Assembly (NCBI GenBank): GCA_020851735.1
Contig: JADZCD010000028.1
Location: 1-64,000, forward strand
Direction of reading: 5' to 3'
Length of the DNA: 64,000 bases
Source of the DNA: Phycisphaeraceae bacterium
GTDB taxonomy: Bacteria > Planctomycetota > Phycisphaerae > Phycisphaerales > Phycisphaeraceae
This document shows positions 25,518-34,053 of this stretch, one piece after another. The position numbers and the translations under genes are program-made. Numbering within the stretch: position 1 is the first letter of the stretch; every line of letters begins with the position of its first letter. Under the pieces are notes generated by a model that was not told the DNA's origin, ran no database searches, and was given only the letters and a program-made list of their open reading frames with translations.

Positions 25518-26923
25518 GGGCGGGCCTCCGTGGCGAGGGCGGCGATACCCGTACCCCCCGGCAGAGCCGGGGGCTGAATTGTCTCGGCGGGGCGACGGGT
25601 GAATTGCCAGACGGGGCTCATGACCGAGTCGTGAACCTCGCGGGCGAAGTGGACCATGCCCTCGAAACCGGCGAGGGGGATTTTGCGTTCGTGGTTGTGA
25701 TCGCAGAACGCCACGCCGAGCTTAAAGGCGATGGGGCGCTCCTTGACGCCGCCGATGAAGAGATCGACCTGCTTTTCCTGGATGAATTTGGCCAGTTCCA
25801 GGGGATTGGTGTCGTCCACGAGGACGGTGCCGTCGTCGCAGATCTGGCGGAGGTGGTCGTAGTCCTGGGCGTTGCCGGTCTGCGACCCGGCCATGACGGT
25901 GGTCATGCCGAGGGTGCGCAGGGCGCGCACGAGGGAGAAGGCTTTGAACGCCCCGCCGGTGTAGAGGGCAGCCCGTTTGCCGGCCAGGGCCTGGCGGTAG
26001 TGGCGGAGGGCAGGCAGGGCGGCGGCGATCTCGCGGGCGACAAGCGTGCGGGCCCGGGTAAGAATCGCGGGATTTTCGGGGAAATACTCGGCCACGTCGT
26101 AGAGGGCTTTGGCGGTGTCTTCCAGGCCGAAGTAGGAGACTTTGAGGAAGGGTATGCCGTACTTTTCCTTCATCATCTGGGCGAGGCTGGTCATGGAGCC
26201 GGAGCATTGGACGACGTTGAGCGAGGCGCCGTGGGCGCGGCGGATGTCGTCGATGCGGGCATCGCCGGTGATGGTGGCCACGACGTCGACGCCCATTTCC
26301 TGGTAATACCTGCGGAGAATCCAGGTTTCGCCGGCCAGGTTGAAGTCGCCGAGGATGTTGATGCTGGTCCTGGGGATGCCCAGGGTGTCGGCGGTGCCGA
26401 CGAGCGTGAACATGGCCTCGCAGGCGGCCCGGTAGCCGTCCTTCTTGGTGCCCTTAAATCCTTCGGAATGCACGGGCAGAACGGGAATGTTTTTTTCGGC
26501 GGCCACGCGCTTGCAGATGGCCTGGACGTCGTCGCCGATCAGGCCCACGATGCAGGTGGAGTAGACGAAGGCGGCTTTGGGCTGGTATTCGTCGATAAGT
26601 TCGACGAGGGCTTGATAAAGCTTTTTTTCGCCGCCGTAGATGACGTCTTTTTCCTGCAGGTCGGTGGAGAAGCTTAAGCGGTGCAGTTGCGGTCCGGAGG
26701 AAAGGGCCCCGCGGATGTCCCAGGTGTAGGCGGCGCAGCCGATGGGCCCGTGGACCAAGTGCACGGCGTCGACGATCGGATAGAGCACGACGCGCGAGCC
26801 GCAGAACACGCAGGCCCGCTGGCTGACCGACCCGGCCAAGCTTTGCTTATCGCAGGCCATCGCGAAAGGCTGGGCGCCCGTGACGTGGACTTGCGGCTTG
26901 CGTTGGTCGAGGAGGGAGATCAT
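25514..26923 (-). CDS. nifE: FeMo-co scaffold subunit NifE
   Basis: 469 residues, NifD-like. ACVFCGSRVVLYPI, VHGPIGCAAYTWDIRG and YSTCIVGLIGDD carry the conserved cysteines; HSEGFKGTKKDGY corresponds to the NifD substrate-channel region but lacks its Gln-x3-His catalytic pattern, as expected for a scaffold. The last 20 residues are Pro/Gly-rich and are partly encoded by the GTAC-headed hairpin (25551-25578), so this repeat has become coding sequence. The start ATG lies after a CCCTAACCCC leader without a Shine-Dalgarno sequence. Forms NifEN with the overlapping nifN product. Confidence 0.93.
   Translation of the reverse strand: MISLLDQRKPQVHVTGAQPFAMACDKQSLAGSVSQRACVFCGSRVVLYPIVDAVHLVHGPIGCAAYTWDIRGALSSGPQLHRLSFSTDLQEKDVIYGGEKKLYQALVELIDEYQPKAAFVYSTCIVGLIGDDVQAICKRVAAEKNIPVLPVHSEGFKGTKKDGYRAACEAMFTLVGTADTLGIPRTSINILGDFNLAGETWILRRYYQEMGVDVVATITGDARIDDIRRAHGASLNVVQCSGSMTSLAQMMKEKYGIPFLKVSYFGLEDTAKALYDVAEYFPENPAILTRARTLVAREIAAALPALRHYRQALAGKRAALYTGGAFKAFSLVRALRTLGMTTVMAGSQTGNAQDYDHLRQICDDGTVLVDDTNPLELAKFIQEKQVDLFIGGVKERPIAFKLGVAFCDHNHERKIPLAGFEGMVHFAREVHDSVMSPVWQFTRRPAETIQPPALPGGTGIAALATEARP
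25551..25578. repeat. GTAC-headed hairpin, copy B (inside the 3' end of nifE)
   Basis: GTACC then CCCCCGGC (25555-25562), loop AGA, GCCGGGGG (25566-25573), CTGAA. It encodes part of the NifE tail (around QPPALPGGT) and lies about 35 bases before the nifE/nifN junction. Confidence 0.85.
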
Positions 26924-26955
26924 GGGAGGAGGGGTTAGGGATTAGGGGTTAGGGT
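26924..26955 (-). repeat. CCCTAACCCC leader upstream of nifE
   Basis: Sense strand reads AACCCTAACCCCTAATCCC then TAACCCCTCCTCCC and the nifE ATG. Telomere-like in composition, but short and directly before a start codon. Confidence 0.75.
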
Positions 26956-26967
26956 TGAGACCGGGAA

Positions 26968-27177
26968 TTACTCCACGGCGAGGATGACGCTGGAGGCTTT
27001 AACGACGGCGATGGCGGGTTGGCTTTCCTGCAAGTTCAGGCGTTCTGCGGCTGAGCGGGTGATGACACTGACGATTTCCAGGTTGCCCGGAAGACTGAGC
27101 GTGACCTCGGCGCTGATGGGCCCGAGGCTGATCTTCTTGACGAGGCCGGGGAGTTGGTTGCGTGCGGAAAGTTTCAT
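26968..27177 (-). CDS. Molbindin-like (Mop/TOBE) molybdate-binding protein
   Basis: 69 residues, a complete Mop domain: MKLSARNQLPG at the start, VKKISLGPISAEVTLSL and VSVITRSAAERLNL in the middle, and AIAVVKASSVILAVE at the end, all typical of molbindins. These small proteins bind molybdate or tungstate in the cytoplasm as hexamers and are thought to buffer or store the metal. The gene sits 23 bases after nifK and ahead of nifE, inside the nif operon, so it is probably expressed with nitrogenase and supplies molybdenum for FeMo-co assembly. The storage role is inferred. Confidence 0.88.
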   Translation of the reverse strand: MKLSARNQLPGLVKKISLGPISAEVTLSLPGNLEIVSVITRSAAERLNLQESQPAIAVVKASSVILAVE

Positions 27178-27200
27178 GGGCGTGATTCCCCGAATAGGAC

Positions 27201-28589
27201 TTACATGACCAGTTCGAAGGATTCCTCGGGTGCGTTGCGGTCCTGGCGGTCCATGAAGATGTTCAGAATCATTTCCAGCAGACGGAGGGCGCCGCGGTAG
27301 CCGACGGTGGGGAAGTCGGCGTGGCCGACGCGGTCGAGAATGGGGAAGCCGTGGCGGACAAAGGGAGTGTTTTCATCGCGGGCGATGTATTTGCCGTAGG
27401 TGTTGCCCATCAGGAGATCCACGGGCTTGTTCTTGATCCACTGGTGCAGGAGGAACATGTCGGCCTGGGGACCCTGGCGGACCTGGGTGGCGCGAATTTG
27501 CTCGCCGAGGACTTCGGCGATGCGGGCGAGGAATTTTTTGCCGGGCGTGCCGGTGACGATGTAAGCGGGGGTCATGTCCAGGTCCAGGAAAAATTCGGAC
27601 AGGGCCACGAGCTGATCGGGATCGCCCCAGAGGGCCACGCGCTTCTGGTAGAAGTACTGATGCATGTCGGTGATCATGTCCAGGAGGCGGCCGCGCTCGT
27701 CGAGGACTTCGGGAGGGACGAATCCGCCGTTGAGTTTGCGGAGTTCAGCGATGAAGCGATCGGTGGCGCGCAGGCCGATGGGCAGGCCCAGGACGTGGGC
27801 GGCCACGTTGCACTTGTTTTCCAGGGCGCGGGCGGCCGGGCCGGCGGTGGTCGGGCCTAAGGCGATGGTGGCGATGCTGGCGCCGGTGCGGGCCATTTGT
27901 GCCGGGGTGACGCCGCCCTTGGGGTAGAAGGCGTGCTTGCCGGTCTGGGGGGCGTCGAGCACGTCGGAAGTATCGGGGAAGGTGATGGGGTCAAAGCCCA
28001 TCAGGCGCGTGAGGCGCTTTAGCTCGCGCATGTCCGCGGGCTCGACCCAGCCGGGGATGAGGTTGAGCTGTTGTTTGTTCTTAGGCAGGTCGTCGCCGCC
28101 GGCCAGGTAATCGACGATGCCCTTGGCCATGTTGGCAAAGCCGGTGACATGCGACCCGACGTAGCTGGGCGTGTTGGCGTGGATGACGTGACGGCCAGCG
28201 GGGATTTTGCCGTCCGCGCGGGCCTTGTCCACGATCTGGGGAATGTCGTCGCCGATGGTTTCCGAAAGGCAGGTGGTGTGGACGGCGATGACCTGGGGGT
28301 CATACACGGAGAACATGTTTTCAATGGCCTGGAGCAGGTTGGCCTGCCCGCCGAAGACCGAGGAGCCTTCGGTGAAGGAGCTGGTGGCGGCCATGACGGG
28401 TTCTTTGTAGTGGCGGGTGAGCGTGGAGCGGTGATAGGAGCAGCAGCCCTGCGATCCGTGGCTATGGGGCAGGCAGCCGTGGATGCCCAGGGCGGCGTAC
28501 ATGGCGCCGATGGGCTGGCAGGTCTTGGCGGGGTTGATGGTCAGGGCGGAACGTTCGAGGATTTCCGTGGGGGTGTGGCGAAGGAGCAT
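27201..28589 (-). CDS. nifK: Nitrogenase MoFe protein beta subunit
   Basis: 462 residues. P-cluster ligands are in the ALGIHGCLPHSHGSQGCC segment and in TTCLSETIGDD. Other family marks are SSFTEGSSVFGGQANL, PSYVGSHVTGF and FPILDRVGHADFPTVGYRGA. The N terminus is short: the first cysteine motif begins within 25 residues, as in clostridial NifK and unlike the longer proteobacterial subunit. AAGGA lies seven bases upstream of the ATG, within a C-rich leader that fills the nifD-nifK gap. Pairs with NifD to form the heterotetramer that reduces N2. Confidence 0.96.
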   Translation of the reverse strand: MLLRHTPTEILERSALTINPAKTCQPIGAMYAALGIHGCLPHSHGSQGCCSYHRSTLTRHYKEPVMAATSSFTEGSSVFGGQANLLQAIENMFSVYDPQVIAVHTTCLSETIGDDIPQIVDKARADGKIPAGRHVIHANTPSYVGSHVTGFANMAKGIVDYLAGGDDLPKNKQQLNLIPGWVEPADMRELKRLTRLMGFDPITFPDTSDVLDAPQTGKHAFYPKGGVTPAQMARTGASIATIALGPTTAGPAARALENKCNVAAHVLGLPIGLRATDRFIAELRKLNGGFVPPEVLDERGRLLDMITDMHQYFYQKRVALWGDPDQLVALSEFFLDLDMTPAYIVTGTPGKKFLARIAEVLGEQIRATQVRQGPQADMFLLHQWIKNKPVDLLMGNTYGKYIARDENTPFVRHGFPILDRVGHADFPTVGYRGALRLLEMILNIFMDRQDRNAPEESFELVM

Positions 28590-28646
28590 GGGAAGGTCCT
28601 TGGGAGTGGGGGGTAGGGGATGGGGGGTAGGAATTAGGAGTTGGGG
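28590..28646 (-). repeat. C-rich CTACCCC spacer between nifD and nifK
   Basis: The sense strand reads CCCCAACTCCTAATTCC, then CTACCCCCCATCCCCTACCC and so on, with almost no G until AAGGA just before the nifK start. It is a degenerate form of the CCTAACCCC leaders. Confidence 0.65.
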
Positions 28647-30407
28647 TTATTCGTCGCTGCCGGCGACGGGGGTTCGGCGGCGGGCGTGGGACTGCGGCAG
28701 ATCGGGGTCTTCCTCGTCGGCGAGGGTGCCGGGGGAACCCGTGGCTGCGGCGGATTGCTCCCACGGCGGGGGGATTAAACCCCAGACGCGGGCGTTGACC
28801 ATGCGGTCGATCTCACGATAGAAGTTGACGGCCCCCTTGAATCCGGCATAGGGTCCGCCGTAGTCATAGCTGTGCAGCTGTTTGCAGGGCACGCCCATTT
28901 TCTGCACGGCATACTTTTCCTTGATGCCGGCACAGAAGACGGCGGGTTTAAAGTGAGCGATGAGGCGTTCGGTTTCGTGGTGGCTGATGTCGTCGAGCAC
29001 CAGGGACTGGTCATCCATCTGGGCCATCATGCCTTCGTAGCCGGCCACTTCCACGCCCTGCTTTTTGAGGATTTCCAGCTGCGCGGGAGTTTTGCGCGGG
29101 TTGTAGAGGTCGCTGTCGGGATCGACGTGGAGTTCCTCGATATTGCGGCTGTCGGCGTCGACGGTGATGTCGGGCAGGACGCGGCGGCCTTCGTAGTCGT
29201 CGCGGTGGGCAAATTCGTAGCCGGCGGCGACCGTCTTCATGCCGATCTCTTCGAAGAGGTCCTGATAGTGATGGGCCCGCGACCCGCCGACGAAGAGCAT
29301 GGCGGTTTTGCCCTGGCAGCGTTTGCGGATTTCATTCTGGACTTCAAAGACGGCGGGCATTTCCTCGCTGAGGACGTTTTCCACGCGGTCGGTCAGTTCC
29401 TGTTTGCCGAAATACTCGGCGATTTTGCGCAGGCTCTTGGCGGTGCTCTTGGCGCCGATGAAGTTGACCTTGATCCAGGGGATGCCGTATTTCTTTTCGA
29501 TCATCTCGGCCACGTAGTTGATCGAGCGGTGGCACATGACGGTGTTCAGGTCCGCCACGTGGGCATTCTCAAAAGCGTCGATGGTGGAGTTGCCGCTGAA
29601 GGTGGCCACCAGGGAAATACCGCAGCGTTCGAGCAGTTCCTCGATGACAAAGGAGTCGCCGCCGATGTTGTATTCGCCCAGGAGATTGATCTTGTACTTG
29701 CCGGGGTGGGGGGTGTTGTTGCGGCCGATGACGTGCTTAAAGAGCTGGTTGTTGGCGATGTGGTGCCCGGCGGACTGGCTGACGCCCTTATAGCCCTCGC
29801 AGGAAAAGCCGAAGACGTTGATGCCCAGTTTTTCCTTCATCTCGCGGGTGACGGCGTGCACGTCGTCGCCGATCAAGCCCACCGGGCAGGTGGAGAAGAC
29901 GGCGATGGCCTTGGGGTGGAAGAGGTCGAAGGCTTCCTGGATGGCGGCCTTGAGCTTCTTTTCCCCGCCGAAGATGATCTGCTCGTCCTGCATGTCGGTG
30001 GAGAAGCAGTAGGGGATGAAGTTTTCGTCGCTGTCGGTGGGGGGCTTGGTCTGGTTGCGGCGGGTCAGCCAGGAGTAGTAACCGCAGCCGATCGGTCCGT
30101 GGGTGATGTTGACGATGTCGCGGGTGGGCCCGAGCACCACGCCCTTGCACCCGGCATAGGTGCACCCGCGCTGGGTGATGATGCCGGGAATGGTGCGGAC
30201 GTTGGCCTGGATCTGGGGCAGGGAGATGTTGGGCTTGTTCTGGTTGACGACGATCTGCTTTTCGCGCTTGCGGGCGACTTTCTTGGGGTAGGGTTTGAGC
30301 AGATCATCCTTAAAGGCCTCCATGGCGGAGGCTGGGGAGGGGGAGGCGGCAGCCGTTTCGGAAGACGGGCTCATGGGGATTGGTTTGTCGTCGGGGGGGG
30401 ACATCAT
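28647..30407 (-). CDS. nifD: Nitrogenase MoFe protein alpha subunit, long form
   Basis: 586 residues. P-cluster cysteines are seen at GCTYAGCKGVV (Cys82), HGPIGCGYYSW (Cys108) and FSTCPVGLIGDD. The FeMo-co ligands are the Cys in LNTVMCHRSINYV and the His in QLHSYDYGGPYAGF. Substrate-channel residues CEGYKGVSQSAGHH keep the Gln and His of Mo nitrogenase. An insertion of about 50 residues (around 395-450, with VDADSRNIEELHVDPDSD) matches the extra segment of clostridial, group II NifD. Two further extensions are unusual: a Ser/Ala/Pro-rich N terminus of about 28 residues and an acidic-to-basic C-terminal tail of about 35. AGGAG before ATG 30407 supports the long N terminus; ATG 30323 is the alternative. 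Confidence 0.95.
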   Translation of the reverse strand: MMSPPDDKPIPMSPSSETAAASPSPASAMEAFKDDLLKPYPKKVARKREKQIVVNQNKPNISLPQIQANVRTIPGIITQRGCTYAGCKGVVLGPTRDIVNITHGPIGCGYYSWLTRRNQTKPPTDSDENFIPYCFSTDMQDEQIIFGGEKKLKAAIQEAFDLFHPKAIAVFSTCPVGLIGDDVHAVTREMKEKLGINVFGFSCEGYKGVSQSAGHHIANNQLFKHVIGRNNTPHPGKYKINLLGEYNIGGDSFVIEELLERCGISLVATFSGNSTIDAFENAHVADLNTVMCHRSINYVAEMIEKKYGIPWIKVNFIGAKSTAKSLRKIAEYFGKQELTDRVENVLSEEMPAVFEVQNEIRKRCQGKTAMLFVGGSRAHHYQDLFEEIGMKTVAAGYEFAHRDDYEGRRVLPDITVDADSRNIEELHVDPDSDLYNPRKTPAQLEILKKQGVEVAGYEGMMAQMDDQSLVLDDISHHETERLIAHFKPAVFCAGIKEKYAVQKMGVPCKQLHSYDYGGPYAGFKGAVNFYREIDRMVNARVWGLIPPPWEQSAAATGSPGTLADEEDPDLPQSHARRRTPVAGSDE

Positions 30408-30450
30408 GGGCGCTCCTATCGCGCGGCTTGGGGGTCAGGGGGTCTTTGGC

Positions 30451-30487
30451 GTACCCCCCGGCTTTCCGGGGGGAGCCGGGGGCTGAA
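30451..30487. repeat. GTAC-headed hairpin, copy C (nifH-nifD junction) with TTCCGGGGG in the loop
   Basis: Same head (GTACCCCCCGGC) and tail (GCCGGGGGCTGAA) as copies A and B. Their 3-base loop TGA/AGA is replaced here by TTTCCGGGGGGA, i.e. T-TTCCGGGGG-GA, nine bases longer. Two mutually exclusive stems become possible: 30454-30461 with 30466-30473, or 30455-30463 with 30474-30482. Confidence 0.85.
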
Positions 30488-30529
30488 TCATGGGGGCGTA
30501 TCGCGGTGTTTGGAGGTATTTCGCGGGTG

Positions 30530-31540
<1,011 letters not shown>

Positions 31541-31653
31541 TTAAGTCGTGGCGCAAGCGGTGGGTGTGCGCCGCGGCATCGCAGGGATGGGGGCGGGCAT
31601 CGGCAGAACGGATTGGTGGTTGGCGTGTGCGAAGTGATGCCGGTCGCTGTCGA

Positions 31654-31667
31654 TTGTGGCGTGACAA
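31654..31667. promoter_or_regulatory. TTGT-N6-ACAA palindrome, possible FNR/CRP-family site
   Basis: TTGTGGCGTGACAA is a perfect inverted repeat of TTGT and fits the TTG-N8-CAA half-site layout of FNR/CRP regulators. It is about 200 bases upstream of the nifH promoter. One short site may be chance. Confidence 0.3.
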
Positions 31668-31928
31668 GTATGTAGGTGGGCAGAGAATCGTCCGACGCGG
31701 CGTTTCGTAAGTTGTTTAAAGGTAATAAGTTGAGATTGATAGGACGAATTTGTAGTCGCCGTGCCGAAAAATGACAAGGTTGTCTTATCGGTAGCCGGCG
31801 GGTAAGTGCGGCATGAAGATCACGAGGAAAAATGAAAGGCCGAAGCTGGATGAATGGAATGCGTGACCCTCTTGGCACGGATGTGTCGGAGTGGGTCTAT
31901 ATAGATGTCAGCGCTGAATGGGGGCCGC

Positions 31929-33509
31929 TTACTTGGCGGACTTAAACAGGCGCTGGTAGTCGATGTTCAGCTTTTTGATTTTGTAGCGGATGATGCGATT
32001 GGTGATGCCCAGGTCGCGGGCGGCTGCGGGGATGCTGCCGTGGGAGCGCTTGAGGGCGTCGACGATCATGTCCTTTTCGAGCACCGCCACGCGCGTGGGC
32101 AGGGAGCCGGTGGCGGGGACGTCGGAGTTGTCGGGCGTCTGCAGGGTCGGCGGCAGGTTATGGCCGTGGATGACGCCTTCTTCCGAAAGCAGCACCGCGT
32201 GCTGGATGCAGTTCTCCAGTTCGCGGACGTTTCCGGGCCAGTGATAGGCGAACATCATGTTGATGGCGGAGGTGCTGATGCGGCGGACGGGCTTATTCAT
32301 CTGCTGGCCGTATTTCTCGGCGAAATGGTCGGCCAGGAGCAGGATGTCGTCACGGCGTTCGCGCAGGGGCGGCAAGTGAATGGGAAAAACCTGGATGCGG
32401 TAGTACAGATCCTCGCGAAAGGTTTTGCCGGCCACCGCGGCTTCCAGGTCGCGGTTGGTGGCGACGATCAGACGGATGTCGACCTTCTGGGGCTTGTTGG
32501 AGTCGACGCGTTCGAACTCCCGTTCCTGGAGCACGCGCAGGAGCTTGGACTGGGTGGAGAGGGAGATTTCCCCGATCTCATCGAGAAAGAGTGTGCCGCC
32601 GTGGGCCTCTTCCACGCGGCCGACGCGTTGGATCGAAGCGCCGGTGAAGGCGCCTTTTTCGTGCCCGAACAGTTCGGATTCCAGCAGGTTTTCGTTCAGG
32701 GCGGCGCAGTTGACCTTGACGAACGGTTTTTCGGCGCGCGGGCTGGAGTAGTGAATGGCCGAGGCGACCAGTTCCTTGCCGGTGCCGGTCTCCCCGCGCA
32801 CCAGGACGGTGGTGTCGGCAAAGGCCACCTGATGGATGCGGGTGTAGACCAAGCGCATCGAGGCGGAGTTGCCAACGATGTTGCCCGGCTGAAAGTGTTC
32901 CTGGAGGTTGGAGCGTAAGCGCTGGTTTTCGGCTTCCAGGCGCTGGCGTTCGAGCTTAGCCAAGCGGCGGGACATGAGTTCGTTGGCGATCATGGACGCC
33001 ACGATGCCCAGGAGTCGCTGGGTTTGGGTCAGGGCGGGACTGTCTTCCAGGGCTATGTCCACCGAGAGCGTGCCGATGACCTGCGCGCCTAAGGCGATGG
33101 GGACGCAGATAAAGAATAAGGGCCCAGTGTCCTGGTGATCGCGGCGGTGAATGCGATTCTGGAAGTCCGGTTCGTGCGCGATGTTGGGAATGATTGCGGG
33201 CAGGCCTGTCTGCAGGACGCGCCCGGTGATGCCTTCGCCTTTCTGATAGCGCAAGTCGGGGCGATCCGGGTCGGGCAAGCGGGAGGCCGCTTCAACCACC
33301 AGCTCCAGACCGTCGGGGGAAAGGAGCATGATGGTGCCGCGGGACATGGCCAGGTGTTCTTCGAGGATGGCTAAGACTTCCTCGAGCATCTGGCGCTGGC
33401 CCGAGCGCGAGGACAGGCCTTGGGCGATAAGGGCAAGGGCATCCAGCTCCCGTTCGTGGCGGGATTTGGAGGCATGATGATCCGGAGGATGGGTTAGTTG
33501 GGCCGCCAT
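31929..33509 (-). CDS. nifA: Sigma-54-dependent activator NifA
   Basis: 526 residues with three domains: an N-terminal GAF sensor (about 25-185), a central AAA+ domain (about 210-440) with Walker A GETGTGKE, the sigma-54 contact loop GAFTGA and Walker B GTLFLDEIGE, and a C-terminal Fis-type helix-turn-helix (GSIPAAARDLGITNRIIRYKIKKL). The domain order and location next to nifH identify NifA. The linker between AAA+ and DNA-binding domains has no Cys-x4-Cys motif of the oxygen-sensing alpha-proteobacterial type, and no nifL is adjacent, so control probably acts through the GAF domain. A -24/-12 element upstream (33686-33702) suggests that the gene is itself sigma-54 dependent. Confidence 0.9.
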   Translation of the reverse strand: MAAQLTHPPDHHASKSRHERELDALALIAQGLSSRSGQRQMLEEVLAILEEHLAMSRGTIMLLSPDGLELVVEAASRLPDPDRPDLRYQKGEGITGRVLQTGLPAIIPNIAHEPDFQNRIHRRDHQDTGPLFFICVPIALGAQVIGTLSVDIALEDSPALTQTQRLLGIVASMIANELMSRRLAKLERQRLEAENQRLRSNLQEHFQPGNIVGNSASMRLVYTRIHQVAFADTTVLVRGETGTGKELVASAIHYSSPRAEKPFVKVNCAALNENLLESELFGHEKGAFTGASIQRVGRVEEAHGGTLFLDEIGEISLSTQSKLLRVLQEREFERVDSNKPQKVDIRLIVATNRDLEAAVAGKTFREDLYYRIQVFPIHLPPLRERRDDILLLADHFAEKYGQQMNKPVRRISTSAINMMFAYHWPGNVRELENCIQHAVLLSEEGVIHGHNLPPTLQTPDNSDVPATGSLPTRVAVLEKDMIVDALKRSHGSIPAAARDLGITNRIIRYKIKKLNIDYQRLFKSAK

Positions 33510-34053
33510 GGACGCGATGGGTTTAGGTCACTTCAAAAAACTGCTTGAGGGTGGCCGTGGGCGTCAGGGGTGATCGGCCGGGGTGTGGCGGGGCGACAAA
33601 ACGATCGCGTGCCTCCCATGAAAGAGCTGCCCGCTGTCCTGGCTACACCGCCAGGATCAATCGGCGGAGTCTGCTGTCTGTTGATATGCAAAAATCGGGC
33701 CAGACCCTGCCAGCGGCCTATTTGCAGAGAAAACAGGCAAGCAAGGGGTAAGAAAGGGTCAGATAGACTCTTGATTGCTTAGGGTTTGACCAGGAATAGG
33801 GTGGATGAAGCGGTTGGCCGAGGCAGGCTGAAAAAGTCGAATAGGACCCTGATGATTTTGGTTCAGTGACACCCTTGGCGATATCGAGGGATATTTTTTA
33901 GTTGAAGTTGGCCAGGGCGGGCGGATGGAGATGGCCTAACTGGGCTCATATGCTTCTGGCGAGGTTGAGGGGACGGGCGTCAGGGGAGGCCCGAAGGCGG
34001 GGGCGAGGTTGCCAACCGATTTTTGTCATTGGCCAGATGGGGAGAGTTGAATC
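33510..34053. other. Intergenic region between nifA and aldo/keto reductase
   Basis: Divergent upstream region holding the nifA sigma-54 element. The rest shows no convincing gene, tRNA or terminator. GGGGAGAG at the right end is the ribosome binding site of the gene at 34054. Confidence 0.5.
33686..33702 (-). promoter_or_regulatory. Sigma-54 (-24/-12) promoter of nifA
   Basis: Minus strand reads TGGCCCGATTTTTGCAT: TGGCCCG, N4, TTGCA, one mismatch from consensus with correct spacing. The transcript would begin near 33676, leaving a leader of about 165 bases. Confidence 0.75.

Noticed and set aside
26931-26955. CCCTAACCCC tract considered as a telomere or linear replicon end
   Set aside because: It is short, internal, lies between co-directional nif genes, and similar tracts occur at several start codons.
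27201-30407. Alternative vanadium or iron-only nitrogenase
   Set aside because: There is no vnfG/anfG gene, NifD keeps the Mo-type residues around KGVV and SQSAGHH, and molybdate transport genes are in the operon.
31870-31890. TTGGCACGGATGTGTC on the plus strand, resembling a sigma-54 promoter
   Set aside because: The -12 element lacks TTGC, and there is no plus-strand gene downstream.
31905-32918. A 337-codon plus-strand frame
   Set aside because: Lies wholly antisense to nifA, with no family resemblance and low-complexity Gly/Val/Asp composition.
33510-34053. tRNA or riboswitch in the gap upstream of nifA
   Set aside because: No T-loop consensus, acceptor pairing or known aptamer pattern could be found by eye.
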